Part shown: positions 1 to 8,627 of the stretch, one piece after another
How the letters are laid out: each line of letters opens with the position of its first letter
Numbering within the stretch: the stretch's first letter is position 1
Source of the DNA: Anaerolineae bacterium
GTDB lineage: Bacteria > Chloroflexota > Anaerolineae > 4572-78 > J111
DNA length: 64,000 bases
Assembly: GCA_022071955.1 (NCBI GenBank)
Contig: JAJVIM010000024.1
Location: 143,586-207,585, forward strand
Reading direction: 5' to 3'
Notes under the pieces: model-generated
Seen by the model: only the letters and a program-made list of their open reading frames with translations
The model's database searches: none
Told to the model about the DNA's origin: nothing
Translations under genes and position numbers: made by a program

Positions 1-100
1 GAATAACAACTTAATCCGTAACTTTGAGTTCCTCTAACTGTTTCTAAATAAAGCAGCGATGGCTTTTTAGATAACAGGCTAATTAGAGGAACATCTTTTT
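1..100. other. noncoding start of window
   Basis: AT-rich stretch ahead of the first gene. A GAGGA sequence about 10 bases before the ATG at 101 can serve as its ribosome binding site. No complete promoter or other gene is visible. Confidence 0.5.
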
Positions 101-655
101 ATGTTTGAAATGGAACAAATTGTGGGGCAAAAAGAAGCAGTCGTTAGATTTGTAACTCGTGAGGATTTACCACAAGTAGCCCAAATTGCCCGGATTACCT
201 GGGATCAAACCTACACCGATACCATTGCGCCCGAGAACCGCTACGAATTTTTGGAACGGGCCTACAAAGTAGAAAATCTTGAGGATTCGATTGACGCGCC
301 GGGGCACTGGTTTTACGTGGCCGAGGTAGATGGCCGGGTTGTGGGCTTTGGCCACTTTCTCAAGCGCTACCATCCCACCCGCGCCCGCGCCGAACTGGTG
401 CGCCTGTACGTGCTGCCGGACTATCAAAACCTGTTTATTGGTAAAACAATTCTCAAGCACGGATTCAAGGCGCTGGCTCAGGCCGGGATTGAACAATGTT
501 TTGTTTCGGTGCAGTCCAGCAACGCCGCTGCGCGCCGCTTTTACGAGCGCCACGGTTTCACCTTCAAAGGCAGCCACGGCCAATTTTTGGGCACCCAGAT
601 TATTGTGCTGGTAGAGTACGTGCGGCCCATCACCCCGGCTGATCTGGCCGAATAA
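101..655 (+). CDS. GNAT-family N-acetyltransferase
   Basis: This 184-residue protein fits the GNAT acyltransferase fold, which moves an acetyl group from acetyl-CoA to an amine. Residues about 15-170 give the usual order: an N-terminal strand-helix (VRFVTREDLPQVAQIA), a central strand pair (FYVAEVDGRVVGFGHF), the acetyl-CoA binding turn after LYVLPDYQNLFIGK, and the C-terminal NAAARRFYERHGF motif typical of the family. The pyrophosphate loop is looser than the canonical Q/RxxGxG/A. The substrate cannot be told from sequence. An ATG three codons further in (110) is an equally possible start. It is convergent with rnhB, with only four bases between stops, so the two are transcriptionally independent. 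Confidence 0.85.
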   Translation: MFEMEQIVGQKEAVVRFVTREDLPQVAQIARITWDQTYTDTIAPENRYEFLERAYKVENLEDSIDAPGHWFYVAEVDGRVVGFGHFLKRYHPTRARAELVRLYVLPDYQNLFIGKTILKHGFKALAQAGIEQCFVSVQSSNAAARRFYERHGFTFKGSHGQFLGTQIIVLVEYVRPITPADLAE

Positions 656-659
656 CGGC

Positions 660-1298
660 TTACGGGTTTAACGCTTGCAGTGGCTGGAAACTGAGCCGGT
701 GGCAGGGCGCCGGTCCAAATTGGGCCAGCGCGGCGCGGTGCTGCCGGGTCCCGTACCCTTTGTGGCGGTCAAAGCCATATTGGGGATAGGTGGCGTGCAG
801 CTCAACCATCAGCCGGTCGCGGGTAACTTTAGCCACCACACTGGCCGCCGCCACCGATAGCGAGATATTTTCAGCCTTGGGGAAGGACTCTTGCGGCAGC
901 AGCACCGCGGGGAGTTTAATGTGGTCCAGCAGCAGCGCTTCGGGGGCGATGGCCAGTTGGGCAATCGCCTGTTGCATGGCCAGCCGGGTTGCCCCCACCA
1001 CGTTCAGCGAGTCCACCTGCTCCGCCGAAGCCTGCCCCACCCCCACCGCCAATGCAGCAGCCATAATCACGTCAAACAGGCGCTCACGCAGGGCCGGCGA
1101 CATCTCTTTGGAGTCGCGCAGGTGGGCCAACCGGGCCGGCAGATCAGCCTGATCGAGCGGCAGGATCACGGCGGCAGCCACCACCGGGCCGGCCCACGCG
1201 CCCCGGCCGGCTTCGTCTAACCCGGCTACAAAACGATAGCCCTGCCTGAGCAGGGCTATTTCTTTTTGCAAATGGGGCATGGCGCTGCTAACAGCCAC
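660..1298 (-). CDS. rnhB: ribonuclease HII
   Basis: RNase HII cleaves the RNA strand of RNA-DNA hybrids and starts ribonucleotide excision repair in the cytoplasm. The 212-residue length is normal. The diagnostic start FVAGLDEAGRGAWAGPV carries the first two acidic metal ligands (DE), a third is in LLLDHIKLP and the fourth in VAKVTRDRL, so the DEDD catalytic set looks complete. The start codon overlaps the stop of rplS by one base, so the two are translationally coupled. The order trmD-rplS-rnhB is a very common bacterial ribosome-maturation arrangement, which supports the call. Confidence 0.96.
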   Translation of the reverse strand: MAVSSAMPHLQKEIALLRQGYRFVAGLDEAGRGAWAGPVVAAAVILPLDQADLPARLAHLRDSKEMSPALRERLFDVIMAAALAVGVGQASAEQVDSLNVVGATRLAMQQAIAQLAIAPEALLLDHIKLPAVLLPQESFPKAENISLSVAAASVVAKVTRDRLMVELHATYPQYGFDRHKGYGTRQHRAALAQFGPAPCHRLSFQPLQALNP

Positions 1299-1654
1299 TA
1301 CGCCAGGCGTTTTTCTTTCAGTCGGGCCGATTTGCCGGTGCGGCCGCGCAGGTAGTACAGCTTGGCGCGCCGAATTTTGGCGTGACGGACAACTTCGATG
1401 TCGCTGATACGCGGCGAGTTGGCCAGAAACTTGCGCTCGACACCAATGCCGTGCGAAGCAATGCGCCGGACGGTGAATGATTCATTAATGCCGCTGCCAC
1501 TTTTGGCAATGACAATCCCCTGGAAAACCTGGATCCGCTCACGGTTGCCTTCAACAATTTTTGCCGAAACCTTAACCGTGTCGCCAATGCGCAGATGCGG
1601 CAGATTTTCTTTTAATTGTTCAACGGATCGAATTAAATCTACTGCGTGGGCCAT
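1298..1654 (-). CDS. rplS: 50S ribosomal protein L19
   Basis: L19 sits at the interface of the 30S and 50S subunits. The 118-residue protein shows the family signatures IRIGDTVKVSAKIVEGNRER-like strand pattern, VFQGIVIAKSGSG, SFTVRRIASHGIGVER and the basic tail RRAKLYYLRGRTGKSARLKE. An AGAGGTG ribosome binding site lies about 9 bases before the ATG. Its leader is unusual: between trmD and rplS there are 626 bases holding an intrinsic terminator-like hairpin, a direct repeat and G/C-tract repeats, so rplS probably has its own promoter or is controlled by readthrough. Confidence 0.97.
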   Translation of the reverse strand: MAHAVDLIRSVEQLKENLPHLRIGDTVKVSAKIVEGNRERIQVFQGIVIAKSGSGINESFTVRRIASHGIGVERKFLANSPRISDIEVVRHAKIRRAKLYYLRGRTGKSARLKEKRLA

Positions 1655-1716
1655 GTTACTTACACCTCTATCATCTGATTAAAGCTCAATGGATGGCTGT
1701 TTATTTCAATGCAATG

Positions 1717-1740
1717 AAAAGAGGCACACGGGTGTGCCTC
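1717..1740 (-). terminator. intrinsic terminator-like hairpin in the rplS leader
   Basis: GAGGCACAC and GTGTGCCTC form a nine-pair stem with almost no loop (effectively eight pairs and a four-base loop). On the minus strand it is followed by four U residues. It lies 63 bases upstream of the rplS start, so it either ends the trmD transcript or acts as an attenuator for rplS. Confidence 0.6.
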
Positions 1741-1771
1741 TCGCCACGAAGCGAAATTTTACCATAAACCA

Positions 1772-1885
1772 ATAAAGTTAGGCAAATCGATTGGCAATGT
1801 TTATTTCACGTCTGCGACGCCGAACCGTAATAGTGCCAGGCGATGACATAAAGTTAGGCAAATCGATTAACAATGTTTATTTCAC
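1772..1885. repeat. 38-base direct repeat, two copies 76 bases apart
   Basis: Copies at 1772-1809 and 1848-1885 begin with ATAAAGTTAGGCAAATCGAT and end with CAATGTTTATTTCAC; they differ at only two positions (TTGG versus TTAA). No third copy was seen in the window. Function unknown; the regular spacing could suit a protein binding site or a simple local duplication. Confidence 0.8.
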
Positions 1886-1911
1886 CGTAAATTAAAAATT
1901 TGAGGGAATTT

Positions 1912-1950
1912 ACCCCCTCCCCAAAGGGAAGGAGGACCAGGGGGGATGGG
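1912..1950. repeat. partial G/C-tract repeat
   Basis: A CCCCCTCCCC / GGGAAGGAGG hairpin followed by a G-rich arm, matching the right half of the family described at 53336-53480. The left arm and the central palindrome are missing. Confidence 0.55.
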
Positions 1951-2059
1951 CCAAAAATGTTACCACGGTTTAATGCGGTGCTATCCCCACCCGTGCCACG
2001 CAGGGGTACTCCCTCATTTCGGGCTTATCTTTACCCATAAGTCTGTCAATTCTTTTTTG

Positions 2060-2168
2060 CCCCTCATCCCCCCTACCCCCCTTCTCCCCGCCGGGGAGAA
2101 GGGGGGATTTGTCTTTTGCGGTCAGTTTTCCCCTCCCCCATTTTGGGGGAGGGGGCAGGGGGTGGGGG
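2060..2168. repeat. G/C-tract repeat, copy lacking its central palindrome
   Basis: The left arm is CCCCTCATCCCCCCTACCCC, then a CTTCTCCCC/GGGGAGAAG hairpin, then TTTGCGGTCAGTTTT as the apparent remnant of the central palindrome seen intact at 53391-53431, then CCCCTCCCCC/GGGGGAGGGG and a GGGGGTGGGGG arm. It lies upstream of rplS and just after the trmD stop on the minus strand. Confidence 0.75.
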
Positions 2169-2280
2169 TTAATCTTATTTACCCGGTTTGCTACTTACGC
2201 CACTTATGGGTAACGATAAGCATTTTGGGAGAGGGGAAAACTATTACCGAATTAAATCGAGAAAGTTCATCAAGCCCGAC

Positions 2281-3060
2281 TTACTCCGGCTCGCCTGGCT
2301 GCTGGAGTTGGGCCAGATAGGCCCGGTCGGAATCTGACAGGTTGGCCTGGGCCAGCAAATCCGGCCGGCGCGCCAGGGTGCGGGCCAGCGATTGCTCGCG
2401 CCGCCATTGCTCTAATTTGGCGTGATGGCCCGATAGCAGAATTTCCGGGATGCCGTGGCCGCGAAATTCCGGCGGGCGGGTGTAGTGCGGGTGCTCCAGC
2501 AGCCCGCCGGAATGCGAATCTTTGGCGGTGGCGGCCTCGTCGCCGAGCACGCCGGGGATCAGCCGGGTCAGCACATCTACCACAATCATGGCCGCGATTT
2601 CGCCGCCGGAGAGGACGTAATCGCCAATCGACAGCTCGTCGGTGGCCAAATACTGCCGCACCCGCTCGTCGATGCCCTCGTAGCGGCCGCAAATCAAAAT
2701 CAGACGCTCAAAGTTGGCCGTCATTTCCTGAGCCAGCGGCTGTTTGAGCAGCCGGCCCTGCGGGGTGAGCATAACAATCGGCGGGTAGCCCTGCCGGTGC
2801 AGCGAGTGGTAGCCCTCGCCGGGAATATCGATGTTGAGGATGCTTTCAACCGCCAAAAAAATTGGCTCCGGTTTCATAATCATTCCGCCGCCGCCGCCGT
2901 AGGGTGTGTCGTCGGTGACGCGATGTTTGCCCGGAGCGTAGTCGCGGATGTTGTGCAGGGCAATATCGATGTAACCGCGCTCGCGGGCGCGGCTGATGAT
3001 TGAGGCGTTGAACGCGCCTTCAAACATTTCGGGGAACAGGGTCAGAATATCAAAACGCAT
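2281..3060 (-). CDS. trmD: tRNA (guanine-N1)-methyltransferase
   Basis: TrmD methylates G37 next to the anticodon of several tRNAs using S-adenosylmethionine, which prevents +1 frameshifting. The 259-residue protein begins MRFDILTLFPEMFEG and contains the trefoil-knot SAM site: MLTPQGRLLKQPLAQEM, LILICGRYEGIDERV and DELSIGDYVLSGGEIAAM. The ISRARERGYIDI and DDTPYGGGGGM segments are typical of the family. It lies 6 bases after the stop of the large secreted protein at 3067-7026 on the same strand, where rpsP and rimM are usually found. No trace of those two genes is seen here. Confidence 0.97.
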   Translation of the reverse strand: MRFDILTLFPEMFEGAFNASIISRARERGYIDIALHNIRDYAPGKHRVTDDTPYGGGGGMIMKPEPIFLAVESILNIDIPGEGYHSLHRQGYPPIVMLTPQGRLLKQPLAQEMTANFERLILICGRYEGIDERVRQYLATDELSIGDYVLSGGEIAAMIVVDVLTRLIPGVLGDEAATAKDSHSGGLLEHPHYTRPPEFRGHGIPEILLSGHHAKLEQWRREQSLARTLARRPDLLAQANLSDSDRAYLAQLQQPGEPE

Positions 3061-3066
3061 AAGCCA

Positions 3067-6000
3067 TCACTTGATAATTGAAATATTTTTCCAGCCGGAC
3101 TCGCCGGCGGGCAGGCTGAACAGCGCGCCGGTATCGAGCGCGGCCAGCAGCCCGGACTCGCTGGCGGCCAGCCGGGTAATGACGGCTCCCGCCGGCAGGC
3201 CGAAGGCGTCTACCGGCTGCCAGTTCTGGCCGTTGTCGCTGCTGCTGAACAGACCGCCCGGCCCGGCAATCAGCAGCGCGCCATCGGGGCGGTAGGCTAC
3301 GGCGTTGAGGCCGGTCAATTCGGCGGGCAGCGAGTCGCTCACGGTGCGCCAGGGCGGGGTTTGCGGGCCGGTTTGCAGCAGTTTGCGCTCGTATTCTGCG
3401 GCGACGCTCAACACGCCATCGGCATTAACCGCCGCGCTCAAAATGGAAAGAAATTCATCGCCGCTGGCCACGGGCTGAAGCTGCCATGTTTGGCCGCCAT
3501 CGTCGCTGCGGTACAGGTTTTGGCCGTAGCCAAAACGCACGTAGGCTCCCCGCCCGTCCGGAGTAAAGGCCAGCACATCGCCGGTGTTGGTGTTGGCCTC
3601 GATGGTGAGCACTTTGGCCCAGTTGTCGCCGCCATCGGTGCTGCGATAAACGGCGGTGGGCGTGCTGGCCAGCAGCGTCCGGTCGTCGTCAAAATTGGGC
3701 GAAAGCGCCACCCGCTGGGCCAAAAAGCTCAAACTGCCGTCGCCGGCGGACAACTCCTGCCACGTCGCGCCGCCGTTGGCGCTGCGGTGCAAGCTCAACC
3801 CGGACGCGACAAAAACGGTTTTGCCGCTTTTTGAGACCGCCACCTGAAACGGCTGGCTGCCAAAATATTGGGCGCGGGCCGGGTAATCGGTGCGCTGCCA
3901 GCCGCGCCCGCCGTTGGTCGATTTGAACAAACCCTGCGTTGAATTGATGGCGAACAGCGCCGCGCCGTTGCCGCCGGCGGCCACGCTGTCGACGGGGAAT
4001 AATTCGGCGGGCAGGTTGGTAGCCGACCAGCGCAGGTTGGCCGGCGGCTGCTGTACCAGCCGGGCGGCGGCATCGCCCAGCACCAGCTCGCCGCTGGCGG
4101 TTTGGGCCAGTGCGGTGAACATCGGCTCGGTGGGCGGCTGCCAGTTGAACCAGGTCTGCCCGCCATCGGTGGAGCGGAAAAGTTGGGCCTGGGTTGTGCC
4201 GGCGGTGTCGCGGAAGAAAAAGTAAATGGTCTGATCGGTTTTAAAATCGGCTGAAAAAGCGATGCGGGCCGGTTGGGTGACGCCGATTTGGGCCAGCCCG
4301 GCGCCGCCAATTTGCCAACCGTAGCCGCTGTCTGCCGAGCGCCACAGCGCCGCGCCGTAAGCCAGCACCGTCATGCCGTCGGGGCTGGCGGCCAGCAGTT
4401 GGGCCGGCTGGTCCAGCACCTGCTGCCAGGCCGAAGGCGAGCCATCGGCGCGGCGGCTGGCCCGGAACAGGCCGCGCATTTCGGCCAGTGGCTGGCTGAT
4501 CAAAATTGATTTGGGGCCGATGGCCACGGCGTAATTGCCGGACGAAGCGGGGAAAGCGGCGTTGGGGTCCTGCGCTACCACCGGCTGCCACGTGTCGCCG
4601 GCATCGGTGGAATAGTGCAGCCCACCGTAAACGGTTTCGGCAAAAATGAGGCCGGTTTTGGCAAAATCCGGGGCGATGGTCAGCGAGTCGATCCAAACAT
4701 CGCGCAGGCCGGTCATGGCCGGCTGCCAGCTTTGCCCGCCATCCACCGATTTATAGAGGCCGCCGGTTTGCCCCGGCAGCAGCACCCCGGCGAACAGGGT
4801 TTGGTCGCTGGCAAAATTGGGCGATACAGCCACCGTTTGCACCGGGAGGGGTGGCAGCCCCCGGCCAATATCGGCCCAATTCTGGCCAAAATCGGTGGAA
4901 CTGACCAGCCGGGCTTCGTGCGAAAACTGGCCGAAACTGCTGTCAACGCGGGCGATGATGGGGCTGTTGGCCGGCAGTTCAACGCTGAGCAGCGGGCCAT
5001 CGGGTTGGGCGGGCGGCGCGGCGGGGCCGGCCACATTCACTGCCGGAGTTGCGCCGGGAGCGGCGGTCAGCAAGTTGCCCCGGTCATCGATGAGAAACAG
5101 CCGGTCGGTGGCGGGGTCAATTTCAACCAGTTGATAGCGGGTGTCCGGCAGCAGCAGTTCATCGACCACGTTGAGCGTGGCCGCGTCGAGCGCCAGAATT
5201 CGGCTGGCCCCCTGGTCGGCCACGTAAACGCGCTGGCTGGCGGGGCTGAAGCGCAGTTCGCCCCAAACGCCCATCAACTGCTGGTTGTAACTGCCCGCTG
5301 CTACATCGAGCGCGCGCACGCGCCGGTTGCTGTGGCGCACGGCGCTAACAAAGGCGCGGCGGGCGGCGGGGTCGGGGGCGACGCCGGTGATGCTGATGTT
5401 GGTATCGGAGAAAACGAGGGTGGGCTGGCTGGTCACATCGTACACGTACAAATAGCTGCCGGCGTTGGAGCCGGGGACGCCGTTGGAAACCAGGCTGTAC
5501 AGCCACCGGTTGTCGCTGTCGAGCAGGCTGTCGGTAACGCACGGGTTGGGCGCGAGGCCGTCGGGGCGGGCGGTAGTGCCGGAGATGACTGCTGTGCCGG
5601 TGAGTGTGTTGGCGCTGAGCACCGTTACCCCGCAGTTGCTCAAATAGAGGTTGTCGCCGCCGGGGTCGGGCGCAAACTGGCCGCCGGCGGCGATGGTGGT
5701 CAGTTCGGCCAGCGTTCCGGCATCGAGCACGGTGGCCGGCAGGCCACTGACGTACAACTGCCGGCGGCCGGCATCGAGCGCCAGTTGGCCGGACCAGCCC
5801 CAATTTTTAAAGCCGAAGTCGGCCCAGTTGTTTTGCAGGCGCGTTTCGGTTTGCGGCGACAGGGTTTGCGGGTCGAGCTGGCGGACGCGGTTGGCGCTGT
5901 CGGTGACAAACAGGCGGTTGGCGGCGGCGTCAAACAGCACATCGCGCAGGCGGATGGCCGTGTTTTCAATGTCAACCGTCGCGCTGGTCAGGTCAATTAA

Positions 6001-7026
6001 ATAAAGATGGTTGTTGTACGGGTCAACGGCGTAGGCGGCGCTGCCGGTTACCACCACGTCATTCACGTTAGACAGCAGCGGGATGGTGTGCGTTTGCAAA
6101 AACGTCTGGCGATCCACCCCCGCCAATGCGGGCTGCTGGCCCGGCTCGCTGCCCCACTGGCCGTTGCTGAAAAAGAGGGTGCGGCCGTCTGGCGACACGG
6201 CCATACCTGCCGCGCCGGAGTACGGTCCCAGTTCGATGGGCAGGTCGGCCAGCTCACCGCTGCTGGTGATGCGGCCCAATACGCGAAAACCGCCCTGATC
6301 GGTGGTGTAAAATGCCTGCCCGGCCCCCGGAATCGGCAGCAGGTTGAGCACGTCATTTTCGGCGGGGTAGCTGGCCAGCGGCGATAAAGTGCCGGCCTCA
6401 AAAATTTCGATGGTGGGGCTGTCGCCGCGGCGGGCCAGGTAGAGCCGATTTTGGCCGGCATCGAGCGCCATCGGCCCGGTGGTAGCGGCCAGCGGCAGGC
6501 TGGCGCGCCGGGCCTGATCGAGACTGTTGTTGGACAGGTTGACGGCCAGCAGTTCGGTGGCGGTGGCGGCGTAGAGCAGGCCGTTGCCCACGGCAAAAGC
6601 CTCAATGTTGGGGATTTGCTGGCTCACCTGCATCACTTTGCTATCGATGACGGCCAGCATGGGCGGCGCGCCGGAGTAGCGTTCCTGCCAGCGGGCGTAC
6701 AGCAGGCCGGAAGTGGGGTCAAACTGCAAATCGAGCGGTTCAAACTCGCCCTGATTCAGCCGGACCTGCCGGGTAAATTCGCCGCTTTCCAAATCGAACA
6801 CGGCCAACTGGTTGCCCTGCTGGAACTCGCCCTCGCACAAAACGTAAATTAGCCCGGCGGACTCATCAAGCGCCAAAAACTTGGGCAGCGGCGCGTTGCC
6901 GGCCGGTACGCCCAGGTTGGTGATCTGCTCAATTTGCAGCGGTTCGATGGGTGAGTCGGCCAGCCCGGTGGCCGGGAACAACAGCAGCGCCAGCAGCGCC
7001 GCGATCAATTTTAACCCGTTGGTCAT
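3067..7026 (-). CDS. large secreted beta-propeller / Asp-box (BNR) repeat protein
   Basis: A 1319-residue exported protein of unknown function. Residues 1-23 form a signal peptide (LIAALLALLLFPATGLADS). The first half (about 40-660) is built of YVTN/NHL-like propeller blades with recurring AGLIYVL, RRQLYVSGL, RVYVADQG patterns. The second half (about 700-1310) holds at least ten Asp-box motifs of the form S-x-D/N-x-G-x-x-W (for example STDGGQTW, SVDGGQSW, STNGGRGW), as in BNR, Ycf48 and sortilin-like propellers. No catalytic motif or C-terminal anchor was recognised. It is likely extracellular. It shares the strand with trmD and ends 6 bases before it, although the pair makes no functional sense. 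Confidence 0.85.
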   Translation of the reverse strand: MTNGLKLIAALLALLLFPATGLADSPIEPLQIEQITNLGVPAGNAPLPKFLALDESAGLIYVLCEGEFQQGNQLAVFDLESGEFTRQVRLNQGEFEPLDLQFDPTSGLLYARWQERYSGAPPMLAVIDSKVMQVSQQIPNIEAFAVGNGLLYAATATELLAVNLSNNSLDQARRASLPLAATTGPMALDAGQNRLYLARRGDSPTIEIFEAGTLSPLASYPAENDVLNLLPIPGAGQAFYTTDQGGFRVLGRITSSGELADLPIELGPYSGAAGMAVSPDGRTLFFSNGQWGSEPGQQPALAGVDRQTFLQTHTIPLLSNVNDVVVTGSAAYAVDPYNNHLYLIDLTSATVDIENTAIRLRDVLFDAAANRLFVTDSANRVRQLDPQTLSPQTETRLQNNWADFGFKNWGWSGQLALDAGRRQLYVSGLPATVLDAGTLAELTTIAAGGQFAPDPGGDNLYLSNCGVTVLSANTLTGTAVISGTTARPDGLAPNPCVTDSLLDSDNRWLYSLVSNGVPGSNAGSYLYVYDVTSQPTLVFSDTNISITGVAPDPAARRAFVSAVRHSNRRVRALDVAAGSYNQQLMGVWGELRFSPASQRVYVADQGASRILALDAATLNVVDELLLPDTRYQLVEIDPATDRLFLIDDRGNLLTAAPGATPAVNVAGPAAPPAQPDGPLLSVELPANSPIIARVDSSFGQFSHEARLVSSTDFGQNWADIGRGLPPLPVQTVAVSPNFASDQTLFAGVLLPGQTGGLYKSVDGGQSWQPAMTGLRDVWIDSLTIAPDFAKTGLIFAETVYGGLHYSTDAGDTWQPVVAQDPNAAFPASSGNYAVAIGPKSILISQPLAEMRGLFRASRRADGSPSAWQQVLDQPAQLLAASPDGMTVLAYGAALWRSADSGYGWQIGGAGLAQIGVTQPARIAFSADFKTDQTIYFFFRDTAGTTQAQLFRSTDGGQTWFNWQPPTEPMFTALAQTASGELVLGDAAARLVQQPPANLRWSATNLPAELFPVDSVAAGGNGAALFAINSTQGLFKSTNGGRGWQRTDYPARAQYFGSQPFQVAVSKSGKTVFVASGLSLHRSANGGATWQELSAGDGSLSFLAQRVALSPNFDDDRTLLASTPTAVYRSTDGGDNWAKVLTIEANTNTGDVLAFTPDGRGAYVRFGYGQNLYRSDDGGQTWQLQPVASGDEFLSILSAAVNADGVLSVAAEYERKLLQTGPQTPPWRTVSDSLPAELTGLNAVAYRPDGALLIAGPGGLFSSSDNGQNWQPVDAFGLPAGAVITRLAASESGLLAALDTGALFSLPAGESGWKNISIIK

Positions 7027-7118
7027 GTTTACCCATCCCTTCGGTGAATGTGCCCAAAATTATATCACGCCGGGTAGGGCCGGGCAAAGGGTAGCGGGTA
7101 GCCGCTTGAATTATTTTA

Positions 7119-7127
7119 TGGTAGAAT
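7119..7127 (+). promoter_or_regulatory. extended -10 promoter for the L,D-transpeptidase gene
   Basis: TGGTAGAAT is an extended -10 element (TG, one base, TAGAAT) about 55 bases before the start codon. The same TTTTATGGTAGAAT string occurs again at 8580-8593 before the next transcription unit. No good -35 box is visible at 17 bases. Confidence 0.5.
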
Positions 7128-7181
7128 GCCTCTATCCCGTGACGTTTGTTCTCTTTCCGCTGCGCCTCTGGAAAAGAGAAA

Positions 7182-8399
7182 ATGACCGAATCTGTTGACC
7201 CAACCCAATATTTAAACGCCGGCGTCGAGGCCGCCCGGGCCGGTAAAAAACAGGAGGCCCGCCACTATTTGCGGGCTGTTTTAAATGCCGATCCCAACCA
7301 CGTGCCGGCCCTGTTCTGGCTGGCCTTTGTGGCGCCCTCGCCGCAGGAGAGCATCCGGCTGCTGGAGCGCGTGCTGGCGCTGGAGCCGGATAACGCGCGG
7401 GCCAACGCCGGCATCGACTGGGCCAAACGGCAGTTACCGCCAGCGGAATCGCCTGCCGAAGCGCCGCCGGTTTTCAACCGCCGGCAGTTGTTTGACAGCC
7501 CGGAGGGACAAACCCGCGCCCGCAAAGGCGGAATGGCCCAGCGCGCCCGCCGGACGCTCAACCCGTTTCTGGCGTTGTTGCTCCTGCTTGGCGGCGCGGC
7601 GCTGATTGTGGCCGGCATTTGGGTGGTGGCATTTGTGCCCCCCGATACGCTGGCCGCCTGGCTGCCGGTAACCGTCGAATCGCCTGTCCCTGCAGCCCGG
7701 CCCACGCCCGAAATCGAAACGGCGACCGGCGAGCAAGCGGTGGTCCCGGCCGTGAAAGCGCCGCCCTCGTTCACCGCGCTCGGCGATACGGTGAAGATGC
7801 CGGTGCAACTGCGGGAAATGCCGGTGGAAACGTTAACCGTGCCGGACGCGCCTGCCTTTTTTGAGCCGGTGAACATCGCTCCGGTCAGCGTTGTTGCGCC
7901 GCTGGAACTGCGAGGGCCGGACGCGGACGCGTTGGGCGGCCCCAAATTGTATGCGCCGGTGGATGCCAGCCTGCTGGCCTACCAGCCCACCTCGCCCACT
8001 GAAAAGTGGATTGAGGTGAATTTAACCCAGCAGCGGGTGACCGCCTGGGAAGGTAACATTCCGGTGTTGACGTTTTTGAGTTCGACCGGGTTGCCGGGTA
8101 CGCCCACCGTGCAGGGACAGTACAACATCTACTGGAAGCTGGAATCGACGCTGATGACCGGGCCGGGCTACTATCTGCCGGATGTGCCCTACACCATGTA
8201 TTTTTACGCCGGCTACGCCCTGCACGGCGCTTACTGGCACAACAATTTTGGCCAGCCGATGAGCCACGGCTGCGTAAACCTGAGCAACGACAACGCCAAA
8301 GCGCTTTTTGAGTGGGCCGATCCGGTGCTGCCGCCGGGGCAATCGCAGGTGGTGGCTTCGGTGGATAACCCCGGTACGCTGGTGGTTGTCCACGAGTAG
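7182..8399 (+). CDS. membrane-anchored L,D-transpeptidase with N-terminal TPR-like region
   Basis: Likely cross-links or modifies peptidoglycan by L,D-transpeptidation outside the membrane. The chosen ATG follows a GAAAAGAG purine run and begins MTESVDPTQYL; an in-frame ATG 36 bases earlier lacks such a site. Residues about 5-90 form two to three TPR-like helix pairs (AARAGKKQEARHYLRAVLNADPNHVPALFWLA). A transmembrane helix follows at about 145-168 (LLLLLGGAALIVAGIWVVAF), then a Pro/Ala-rich linker. The C-terminal YkuD domain (about 275-400) has WIEVNLTQQRVTAWEG, HGAYWHNNFG and the catalytic SHGCVNLSNDNAKALFEW motif with His and Cys intact. An intrinsic terminator follows. Confidence 0.92.
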   Translation: MTESVDPTQYLNAGVEAARAGKKQEARHYLRAVLNADPNHVPALFWLAFVAPSPQESIRLLERVLALEPDNARANAGIDWAKRQLPPAESPAEAPPVFNRRQLFDSPEGQTRARKGGMAQRARRTLNPFLALLLLLGGAALIVAGIWVVAFVPPDTLAAWLPVTVESPVPAARPTPEIETATGEQAVVPAVKAPPSFTALGDTVKMPVQLREMPVETLTVPDAPAFFEPVNIAPVSVVAPLELRGPDADALGGPKLYAPVDASLLAYQPTSPTEKWIEVNLTQQRVTAWEGNIPVLTFLSSTGLPGTPTVQGQYNIYWKLESTLMTGPGYYLPDVPYTMYFYAGYALHGAYWHNNFGQPMSHGCVNLSNDNAKALFEWADPVLPPGQSQVVASVDNPGTLVVVHE

Positions 8400-8500
8400 G
8401 CGGAAGTCAGAATACAGATTACAGAAAACTACGAATTACGAATTACGAATTACGTTTCACGTTTCACGCAACACGCATCACGTATTATGCATTTCGACCA
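8400..8500. repeat. low-complexity tandem repeats after the L,D-transpeptidase gene
   Basis: ACGAATT is repeated three times, followed by degenerate ACGTTTCACG-type units. Such arrays of short spaced repeats are noncoding and probably arise by slippage. Confidence 0.6.
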
Positions 8501-8527
8501 TATCTGCTGAAATCCAGTTGAGCCAGA

Positions 8528-8556
8528 ACTCACCGTCGTCCGGCGGTGAGTTTTTT
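8528..8556 (+). terminator. intrinsic terminator of the L,D-transpeptidase gene
   Basis: ACTCACCG and CGGTGAGT form an eight-pair stem with an eight-base loop, followed by six T residues. Confidence 0.9.
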
Positions 8557-8565
8557 ATTTGCTTC

Positions 8566-8593
8566 TCGACAAGCCGGGGTTTTATGGTAGAAT
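8566..8593 (+). promoter_or_regulatory. sigma70-type promoter of the thioredoxin-cyclophilin gene
   Basis: TCGACA as a -35 box, 16 bases, then TAGAAT as -10 with an upstream TG (extended -10). It sits between the terminator and the ATG at 8628, which has an AAAGGAAAG ribosome binding site. Confidence 0.6.
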
Positions 8594-8627
8594 ATCAGCC
8601 TAAATTTAATAATAAAGGAAAGAAAAT

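Larger units (their letters stand above)
1655..2280. other. 626-base intergenic region between trmD and rplS
   Basis: No plausible gene is present. It holds, from low to high coordinate, a terminator-like hairpin (1717-1740), two copies of a 38-base direct repeat (1772-1809 and 1848-1885), half a G/C-tract repeat (1912-1950) and a fuller copy of the same family (2060-2168). In most bacteria trmD and rplS are close together, so this gap is an insertion of repeats into a conserved operon. Confidence 0.7.

Noticed and set aside
1772..1885. Repeats as a CRISPR array
   Set aside because: Only two units with a single 38-base spacer, no further repeats and no cas genes nearby.
4615..6000. 461-residue open frame on the plus strand opposite the Asp-box protein
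   Set aside because: Antisense shadow of a GC-rich gene: rich in Gly, Ala, Val and Gln with no recognisable domain, and the minus-strand frame has clear repeats.
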